Source: Anolis sagrei (Eukaryota; Chordata; Lepidosauria; Squamata; Anolidae). From it: a DNA stretch of 64,000 bases. The notes under the pieces are model-generated. The model saw only the letters and a list, made by a program, of their open reading frames with translations. It did no database searches and was not told where the DNA came from. The position numbers and the translations under genes were made by a program. The DNA lies in contig NC_090024.1 of assembly GCF_037176765.1 (NCBI RefSeq), forward strand, positions 247,459,385 through 247,523,384, in the 5' to 3' direction. Shown here piece after piece: positions 1 to 10,200 of this stretch. The stretch's first letter is position 1, and every line of letters begins with the position of its first letter.

Positions 1-112
1 TTATTTATTGGTTAAATTATTTGTATTGGTTCTATCCTTATTTTTAATGATAGAACCAATTAGGAATCGACATGGATAAATTCAGAAACAGAAATGATTT
101 AAGTTTTGCATA

Positions 113-943
113 GAGCTCTCTCCAAGCCGCGGATGGCGGGGTAAAGTACCCGCGGATACGGATCCTAGAAGACAACCACGTCGGCGTCCAATGGCGAGGC
201 GGCGTGGGCGGGGCGTTTCACCCCGCCACCCAATCAGGCCGGGCCTCTGTGTGAGGGCGGAAGCGAGCCGCGCATGCGTCGTATCGGAGCTGCAGTTCGC
301 CTTTGCCCGGTCTGGGCGTCCAATGGCATAGGGCTCTCTCTAAGCCGCGGATGGCGGGGTAAAACTCCCGCGGATACGGATCCTAGCAGAGAGCCACGTC
401 AAAGCCGCGTCGGCATCCAATGGCGAGGCGGCATGGGCGGGGCGCTGCACTCCTCCGCCCAATGAGGTTGGACCTCTGAGTGAGGGCGGAAGCGAGTCGC
501 GCATGCGTCGTAGCGGAGCTGCAGTCCGTCTTTGCCCGGTCCGGCTGTCCAATGGTGAGGCGGCATGGGCGGGACGCTGCACCCCGCCGCCCAATCAGGC
601 CGTGCCTCTGCGTGAGGGCGGAAGCGAGCCGTGCATGCGTCGTAAAGGAGCTGCAGTTCGTCTTTGCCCAATCCGGGCGTCCAATGGTGAGGCGGTATGA
701 GCGGGGTGCTGCACTCCTCCGCCCAATCAGGTTGGACCTCTGAGTGAGGGCGGAAGCAAGCCGCGCATGCGTCGTATCAGAACTGCAGTTCGTCTTTGCC
801 CGGTCCGGCTGTCCAATGGTGAGGCGGTATGGGCGAGACATTGCACCATGCCGCCCAATCAGGGCGTGCCTCTGAGTGAGGGCGGAAGTAGTCCGCGCAT
901 GCGCAGTGTCCTGAGCTGCAGTCCTTGTTTGCCCGGCTCGGGC
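113..943 (+). promoter_or_regulatory. SLC35C2: SLC35C2 promoter built from tandem ~132-bp units
   Basis: A CpG-rich array. A CGCATGCGTC-like (NRF1-type) motif recurs at about 271, 500, 632, 764 and 896; the last four are spaced exactly 132 bp. Each unit also carries CCAATGG and CCAATCAGG (CCAAT/NF-Y type) and GGGCGGGGC-like GC boxes. The first interval (229 bp) holds an extra block that is itself repeated (112-170 and 328-390). The last unit has the full palindromic NRF1-type core CGCGCATGCGCA at 894-905 and runs into the start codon at 944. The transcription start is not determinable. Confidence 0.8.
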
Positions 944-1277
944 ATGGCGGCGGGGTGCTTGGGGGCGTGCTGGCGGGCGGCGCGTCGGGCGGGCGGCGTG
1001 GCCGGGCTGGTGCTGCTCTACTACGGCTTCTCCATCGGGATCACCTTCTACAACAAGTGGCTCATGCGCAGCTTCTCCTTCCCGCTCTTCATGACGCTGC
1101 TGCACCTCATGGTCATCTTCCTGCTCTCCGGCCTGGCGCGGAGGGGGCGAGGCCTCGGCCTAGGGGGCGGGGCCAAAGCAGGGGGAGGGGCTTCTCTGCG
1201 GGGAGGCCACGCCCCCAAGCGCGCGCCACGCCCCCTCCTGCCTTGGGATGCTTACCTGCGCCAGGTGGGGCCTGCAG
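944..1277 (+). CDS. SLC35C2: SLC35C2 coding exon 1
   Basis: Encodes residues 1-111 plus one base of codon 112: a short N-terminus, TM1 (about 18-38), TM2 (about 46-64) and a long basic, glycine-rich loop (about 66-100) leading to [11 protein letters not shown]. The donor is AG|GTGAGT at 1278. The upstream in-frame reading continues to 767 but only through the promoter array, so 946 completes the most credible start codon (944-946). Confidence 0.93.
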
Positions 1278-4200
1278 GTGAGTCCAGCAAAGGTGTGGCC
1301 AACTTGGACCCATCCAGGTGTTTTGGACTACAACTCCCACAATTCCTAACAGCCGGTAGGCTGTTAGGAATTGTGGGAGTTGTAGTCCAAAACACCTGGA
1401 TGGGCCCAAGTTGGTCCATACCTCGAGGGACCCTCTGCGGCCAACTTGGGCCCTCCAGGTGTTTTGGACTACAACTCCCACAATTCCTAACAGCCTATCG
1501 GCTGTTAGGAATTGTGGGAGTTGTAGTCCAAAACACCTGGAGGGCCCAGGTTGGTCCATACCTGTCCCAATGCCTCTTATTTCTCTTCCCAGCGCTCTCC
1601 ACCGCCTTGGACGTGGGCCTCAGCAACTGGAGCTTCCTCTACATCACGGTCTCCCTGTGAGTAAGGCCAAAAGGGGCCGGAGGGGCTGACCGGGCTCAAA
1701 TGGACGCCTCAACTGACCAACCCCTTTGCCCCCCCCCCCTCTCTTTCCGCAGGTACACCATGACCAAGTCCTCGGCCGTCCTCTTCATCCTCTTCTTCTC
1801 CCTGGTCTTCAGGCTGGAAGAGCCGGTAAGGGACGCCTCACTTTGGATGACCCTCCAAAGGCAACGGTCAGCTTCTGGACATGCTGTCTATTGAGCTCGG
1901 GGTCTCAAAAGGCTTTGGCCATGCATTACAATTGACCCAGAGCCTCCATAAGCAATGGCCGGGCTCTGGACAGGTGCTACTTTGGACTCGGGGCCTCCAA
2001 ATTTAGTATTTATATTTATATTTATTTATTTGTTTGTTTGTGGCATTTGTAGACCTTCTTTCTCAGCCTTGACCAGGCTCCAGCCATGCAACACAATGGG
2101 CCCCGGGCCTGCAAAACAATTGGCTGGGTGCTGACCATGTGTTAAAAGGGACCCAAGGCGTCCATAGGCAATGGCTGGACTCTGGACATGCACTACGTTG
2201 GACACAGGCTCCGTTGACCAGGCTCTGGCCATGCATTACAGTGGACTCGGGGGCTCTAAAGGCAATGGCTGGACTCTGGACATGCGCTACATTGGACCCA
2301 TGGCCTCCAAAGGTGTTGACCAGGCTCCAGCCATGCATTACAGTGGACCCAGGACCTCCAAAGGCAATGGCCAGGCTCTGGCCATGCAATATATTGGACT
2401 CAGGGTCTCAAAAAGCATTGGTCGGGCTCTGGTCATACAACACAATGGGGTTCAGGGCCTGCAAAACAATTGACTGGGTTCTGACCATGCAACACAATGG
2501 GATCCAAAGCCCCAAGGCATTGACTGGCCTCTGGGCATGCATTACAATGGACCCAGGGCCTCCATAAGCAATGGCTGAACTCTGGACCTGCACTACATTG
2601 GACCCATGGACTCCAAAGGCATTGACCAGGCTCCAGCCATGCAACACAATGGAATCCAAGGCTTGCAAACGCAATAGCTGGAATCTGGTCATGCAAAACA
2701 ATGGAGTTCAGGGCCTCCCAAGGCAATGACTGGGCTTCGGCCATGCAACACAACAGGGTCCAAAGCCCCAAGTCATTGGCTGGGCTCTGGACATGCATTA
2801 CAGTGGGTCCATGGCCTCCAAAGGCATTGACCAGGCTCTGGCCATGCGGCACAATGAGGTCCAGGGCCTGCAAAGGCGATAGCTGGGATCTGACCATTCA
2901 ATACAAGGGACTCAAGGCCTCCCAAGGCAATGGCCGGGCTCTGGCCATGCAATATATTGTACTCGTAGTCTCAAAAACACTGGCCAGGCTCTGGCCATAC
3001 AACACAATGGGATTCAGGGCCTGCAAAACAATTGACTGGGCTCTGACCATGCAACACAATGGAATCCAAAGCCCCAAGGCAGTGTCTGGCCTCTGGACAT
3101 GCATTACAATGGATCCAGGGCCTCCAAAGGCAATGTCCGAGCTCTGGCCATTCGATATATTGATTGCTGATTGTTTTTAATGGCACTTTTATGAATGCTG
3201 TCATTGAATTGTGCCAATCTGTAACCTGCCCTGAGTCGCCGTGTAGCTGAGAAAGGTGGGCTATAAATATCGTAAATAAATATATATATATTGGACGGTG
3301 TCTCAAAAAAAAATTGGCTGGGCTTTCGCCATGCAACAAATGGACTCAAGGTCTCCCAAGACCATGGCTGGACTGTGGCCTTTCACTAGATTAGATTTAG
3401 GGCTCCAAGGCATTGTTTTGGCTCCAGCCACCTACCGCTATTAACCCAGGGCCTCCAAATGCATTGACTGGGTTTGGGCCATACGATGCAATGGGGGTCC
3501 AGGTTCTGCAAAGGCATTGGCTGGATTCTGTCCATGTAACACAATGGTGTCCAAAGCCCAAAGGCATTGGCTGGGCTCTGGACATGCATTACAATTGACC
3601 CAGGGCCTCCAAAGGCATTGACCAGACTCCATCCATGGAACACAGTGGGGTCCATGGCCTGCAAAACAATTGGCTGGGTTCTAGCCATGCAACACAATAA
3701 GATCCAGGGCCTCCAAAGGCATTGGCTAGGCTCTGGCCATGCAACACAATGGAGTTCAGGGTCTCCAAAAGCAATGGCTGGGCTCTGGCCATACAATGCA
3801 GTGACGGTCCCAAGTTCTGCAAAGGCAATTTCTGGGCTCTGGCCATGAAACACAATGAGATCCAGGGCTTCCAAAGGCAATGACTGGGCTTTGGCCATGC
3901 AACACAATGGGGTCCAAAGCCCCAAGGCATTGGCTGGGCTCTGGCCATGCATTACAATGGAATGCAAGGCCTACAAAGGCAATAGCTTGGATCTGACCAT
4001 GCATTGCAATGGGTCCAGGGCATGCAAAGGCATTGGCTGGGCTTTGGCCATGCAATGCCAAAGGGGTTCAGGGCCTCCAAAGGTAACCACTGGGCTTTGG
4101 CCATGCAACACAATGGTGTCCAAAGCCCCCAAGGCATTGGACCCCAAGGCATTGTTTTGATTCCAGCCATCTGCCACCATGGAGTCCAAAAGCAATGGCT

Positions 4201-7200
4201 GTGCTCTGGACATGCACTACAATGGGGTTCAAGGCATGCAAAGTCATTGGCTGGGTTGTGACCATGCAACACAATGGGGTTCAGGGCCTCCAAAGGTAAC
4301 CACTGGGCTTTGGCCATGCAACACAATGGTGTCCAAAGCCCCAAGGCATTGGCTGGGCTCTGGCCATGCATTACAATGGAATGCAAGACCCCCAAAGGCA
4401 ATGGCTGGGCTCTGGTCATGCAATGCAATGGGACCTCAAGGCATTGTTTTGATTCCAGCCATCTGCCACCATGGAGTCTGGGGCTCCAAAAGCAATGGCT
4501 GGACCCTGTCCATGTGACACAATGAGATCCAGGGCATGCAAAGGCATTGGCTGGGCTCTGGCTATGCAATACAATGGGGTTCATGGCCTCCAAAGACAAT
4601 GACTGGACTTTGGCCTTGCAACACAATGGAGTCCAAAGCCCCAAGACATTGGCTGGGCTCTGGCCATGCATTGCAATGGACCCAGGGCTCCATAGGCAAT
4701 GGCTGGACTCTGGACATGTGCCACATTGGACTCGGGGCCGCCAAAGGCATTGACCAGGCTCTGGCCATGTGACACAATGGGGTCCAAGGCCTGCAAACGC
4801 AATAGCTGGGATCTGACCATGGAAAACAATGGACTCAGGGTCTGCAAAAGCCATGGCTGGACTGTGGCCATGCACTACATTAGACTCAGGACCTCCAAGG
4901 CATTGTTTTGGCTCCAGCCACCTACTGCTATTAACTCAGGACCTCCAAATGCATTGACTGGGCTCTGGCCGTACAATGCAATGGGCTCAGGGCCTGCCAA
5001 GGCATTGGCTGGGCTCTGGCCATCCATTTCAGTGGGCTTCCCAGTATCCAAAAGCAATGGCTGGGTTCCAGCCATGCAACACAATGGGAGTCCAGGTTCT
5101 GCAAAGGCAATGGCTGGGCTCTGACAATGTATTACAATGGACCTATGGCTTGCAAAGGCAATGGCTAAGTTCTGGTCATGTACGACATTGGACTCAGGAC
5201 CTCCAAAGGCAATGGCTGGGTTTTGGCCATACGTTACAATGGGATCCAAAGCCCCAAGGCAACGACTAGGAAAAAACAATCCTTTTATTTAAGATAATTA
5301 GGAAGTAGAAAAGTAAAAAACACTTTAAAGAAATCGGTAAATCCAATTAGGTAAGAAGATAAGCAGGAACAAACTAGTCCAGGGCCCAGAGCCTGCAAAG
5401 GCAATATTATTTATTATTTATTATTTATTTATTTATTTATTTACTGCACTTGTAAATATTATTTACTGCCCTAGGGCGACTCACGGCGGTGTACAACATA
5501 TAAAATCAAGAACAATTACAATATAAGCAATATCACAACAACAATAAACAACATCACTATCCATAATACAATTACACTAAATCATTCGCGACGTCTCATC
5601 ATTGAATCACAATCCAAATCTCGTTATCCATGTTCCGTTCCAGTCGTCATTGCCAATTGTTACAGCACTTACTCAAACGCCTTCTCAAACAACCACGTCT
5701 TTAGTCTCTTGCGGAACGTCATAAGAGAGGGCGCCAGTCTGATGTCCACAGGGAGGGTGTTCCACAGCCGGGGGGCCACCACCGAGAAGGCCCTGTCCCT
5801 CGTCCCCGCCAGGCGTGCCTGTGAGGCAGGCGGGATCGAGAGAAGGGCCTCCCCGGACGATCTCAAAGTCCTCGTGGGCTCATAGGCCGAGATGCGGTCA
5901 GACAGGTATTTTGGGCCGGAACCGTTTAGGGCTTTGTAGGCCAGCACCAGCACCTTGAATTGGGCCCGGTAGCAGATCGGCAGCCAGTGGAGTTGGTACA
6001 ACAAGGGCGTTGTGTGCTTCCTGCGTCCCGCTCCTGTTAGTAACATGGCTGCCGCGTGCTGGACTAGCTGAAGCTTCCGGGCCGTCTTCAAGGGCAGCCC
6101 CACGTAGAGAGCGTTGCAGTAGTCAAGGCGGGATGTGACCAGAGCGTGTACTACCGTGGCCAAGTCAGCTGGCGCACGAGCCTGAGCTGTGCAAATGCTC
6201 CCCTGGTCACCGCTGAGACCTGGGGATCCAGGCTCAGCGATGAATCCAGGATCACACCCAAGCTGCGAACCTGCGCCTTCAAGGGGAGTGCGACCCCATC
6301 CAGCACAGGCTGTCACCCTATGCCCTGTTCGGCCTTTCGACTGACCACAATACCTGTGTTCTGGTCATGGACCGCAATAGGGTCCAGCGCCTCCAAAGGC
6401 AATGGCCGTGTTCATAGAATCATAGAATCCAAGAGTTGGAAGAGACCTCCTGGGCCATCATCCAGTCCAACCCCATTCTGCCAAGAAGCAGGAATATTGC
6501 ATTCTAATCACCCCTGACAGATGGCCATCCAGCCTCTGCTTAAAAGCTTCCAAAGAAGGAGCCTCCACCACACTCTGGGGCAGAGAGTTCCACTGCTGAA
6601 CGGCTCAGGAAGGAACGGTTGGAGGAAGCAACCTTCTCAGTCCTCCTCTATTTGACGTTTGTCTGTTTTATTAATATGTCGTTTGATATCCTGAAGTGTT
6701 TGTCTTATTTGTAGTTTGCAGTTACCTCATCTCTATATACCTGGAGCAGTGGGAGGGGCTGCAGGTCTTGTGACTGACTCAGTGCCGGTTTGGAATGTTC
6801 CGGTTTCAAACAGGAAGCTAGTTAGAGAAGTCAGTTGTGCCTTGAGCGTGTAAGAAGTGACAGCGTGGAGCCTTGAGTGAGCTTGCGTGTAGAAGGCTGT
6901 CAGAGTGCAGGAGCCATTGTGAGGAGCTGCTACTACAACTGTTGAGGCTTGTGTTTCCTTTGAAAGCAAACTCTTACTAAAGAGAGCTGTATAGAACAAT
7001 ATGGTTTATGAAGACACTGTTAAAGGTTATAAGCCACAGGGAGGAGGAGGGAGCAAGCTTCCTTTCTGCTTCCCTGGAGACTAGGACGCAGAACAATGGC
7101 TTCAAACTACAAGAGAGGAGATTCCATCTGAACATGAGGACGAACTTCCTGACTGTGAGAGTCGTTCAGCAGTGGAACTCTCTGCCCTGGAGTGTGGTGG

Positions 7201-10200
7201 AGGCTCCTTCTTTGGAAGCTTTGAAACAGAGGCTGGATGGCCATCTGTCAGGGATGCTTTGAATGCAATATTCCTGCTTCTTGGCAGAATGGGGTTGGAC
7301 TGGATGATGGCCCAGGAGGTCTCTTCCAACTCTTTGATTCTATGATTCTATGATTCTAAGTCAAATGATACAGACTCTCTGAAATATTTTGAGGTATTTA
7401 ACCCTTGACAAGAACTGTGCCTGTATCTTTAAATACGCAAAGTAAACAGTAAACAAACCTGTTATTTCCTGCTTGCATCTTTGTCTGCTGAAAGCATCAA
7501 ATAGAAGAAAAATACTTATATGTCAAGCGATCATGCATTACCAAATAAACTCTGTTACCCCGATTAGGTTGTGATTGTTGCATTCCAGAACAGGAAAAGC
7601 CCTCTGACTTCAAATACCAAACCGCTGAGTAGGAAAAAACAATCCTTTTATTGAAGATAATTAGAAAGCAGAAAAGTAAAAAAAGCACTTTAAAGAAATA
7701 GGTAAATCCAATTAGGTAAGAAGATAAGCAGGAACAAACTAGTCCAGAGTAATAGTCCATCAGAGTCCCTGAAAACAAAGTGAAAACTTCTCTAATAAAA
7801 TCCAAGAAACCAAGACATGAATATAAAATCATAGAATCAAAACCATGAAACAAAAGGCTCTTAAATATGAATCTTCCAAGCAAGGCTTCCATGAAATAAG
7901 AACGAGATCTTGACATGATTCCAAACGATGCTTCATCTGACTACATATCCTGTACTTGGGATTTTTATCTCCTCATTAGCTATGTCTCTAGCTCTCAGAA
8001 ATTGGTTTCGCTTTAGCTGAGACTCTCTTATCTTTTTCTCCCGGAGCCTGGCAGAACGCCGAAGCCACTGTTTGGCTTTTCTGTTTTGACTGATCTCCCA
8101 TCTATCTATTTGCTCATTATTTTCTGCAGCTGGGCCAGGTGCCGAGCTGTTTTCAAGATCCAAATCATGGGAACTCCCTGGTAGCAATTTAGCGAGCACA
8201 CCATCATCCCCACACCCTTCAGGGACATTCTCATGGGAAACTACACTTTGAACAGGGAACTTCTGGTCCTTCTCTGCATCAAGATCATTGACCAAACCAT
8301 TGCCATTTTGAAACTCATTGACCTCACTCCTCACATCCAAAGCACCCTGATCCTGAAACACAATCACAGTCTGAGCTCCAACAGTGATCCTAACAGTTCA
8401 TAATCTGTTCCTCGTTGGGTTGTGATCCTAACAGGTTGTGATCCCCATCCCCAATAGACTGGGCTCTGGTTATGCACTACAGTGGACTCTGGTCCAGGGC
8501 ATCATTGGGGCTTGTTGGAGTTCAGCCTGTGGTTGTGTTTCCTGATCAAGGTGCTGTGGATGTGGGAAGTGATATCAGCGAATTTCAAGATGGCAATGGT
8601 TTGGTCAATGACACTGATGCACTGAAGGACCAGGAGACCCCTGTGCAAAGTGTAGTTTCTCATGAGATTTGGGGTTCCCAGGATTTGGGGCTTGAAAACA
8701 ACTGGGCACCTGGCCCAGCTGCGAGACTTAATGAGCAAATAGATAGGCGAGAGGAAATTAGTCAAAACAGACAGGCCGAACAGTGCCTGTGGTGTTCTGC
8801 CAGGCTCCGATAGAAAAAGATAAGAGGATCTCAAGTAAAGTGAAACCAATTCCTGAGTGCGTGGAATAGTTTAACGAGGGGATAAAAGTTCCAAGTATGG
8901 GAAATATAGTCAGATGAAGCATTGTTGGAATCAAGTGTATTCTCGTCCTTGTTTCATGGAAGCTTTGGAAGATTCTTGTCTAAGTATTTCTTGTTCATGG
9001 TTTGGATTCTTGGAATATATGGGTGTCTATTCATGGCTTGTGTTGGGGTTCAGCCTCTCTGTGACCTTGTACCTGATTCTTTGATTATATGTCCTGATGC
9101 CAATGTAGAGGTCAATGTTGATTCTGGGGCCATTGTAGATGTTAATACTGACAATGGGTTGAATAGTGAAAATCCTACACCCTTGGAAAGTGAAAGTCAA
9201 AGTTCCCATGAGAGCATTCATTCCGAACCGAGCGGAGAAGTTTCACTCCCTTTTTCTCCCATCCTTAGTTCCCCAGAGAATCTGACACCTGGTCACCCTA
9301 ATGAGGGAAGGAGGGGGCAGATTCGGCAGAGCAGGGGAGAAGCACAAAGTTTACGGAGGTCAGAAAGATGGAGAGAAATGCAAACAAAAACTTAAGGTGT
9401 GTCTCGTAATAGATTTCTCTCCTTTAAGAGTGCTGGGTCTGAGGCTGCCTTCAGACCAGGCATCGTTCCAGTTCCAAGTGCATGCCTGTGGAGGTCTCCT
9501 GACTCAACTGGCTGGGTTTCTCGTAGTTTCTCAAGTTGTTCCAAGTGTCATTAGCTGGGAGCTAACAGATTTCATGATTCCTCAAGGGTAACTCATCGTT
9601 TGCTGTGGTTTTTGATGGACTCGTTCATGGACATTGCTTGTTGCTGTTTTTCTATGGTTTTTATTTACCTCTGATTCTTCCTCTGCTTGCAATCTACGTT
9701 CTTCAATAAGAAAGGATTGTATTCCTGCAGTCAAGTGTGGTGAATTGTTGTCAAGAGGGTCTAGTTTCCTGCTCTGGGTTGCAACACCTTGTTTTCCTGA
9801 AGTGTGGACTTTGTTTTTATGGACTTTGCTGAACTTTACCCTGGACTACTTTTGCTCCTGCTTATCTTCTTACCTAATTGGATTTACCTATTTCTTTACA
9901 GTGCTTTTTTACTTGCTGCTTTGTAATTATCTTCAATAAAAGGATTGTCGAAGCCTTTCATGACTGGAATCACTAGGGGGTTTTTTTGGGCTATAGGGCC
10001 ATGTTCTAGAGGCATTCTCTCCTGACGTTTCGCCTGCATCTATGGCAAGCATCCTCAGAGGTAGTGAGGTTTGTTGGAAGTAGGAAAATGGGTTTTATAT
10101 ATCTGTGGAAGGACCAGTGTGGGACAAAGGACTCTTCTCTGCTGGAGCTAGGTGTGAATGTTTCAACTGACCACCTTCATTAGCATTTGAAGGCCTGGCT

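Noticed and set aside
383-1105. 240-codon minus-strand frame over the promoter array
   Set aside because: It arises from the 132-bp units, which repeat in frame (132 = 3 x 44), so stops are absent in all copies together. It is antisense to the promoter and exon 1.
2139-5124. Overlapping frames of 100-300 codons in the 52-bp satellite
   Set aside because: They occur on both strands and in several frames with no conserved start or domain; the sequence is a degenerate satellite.
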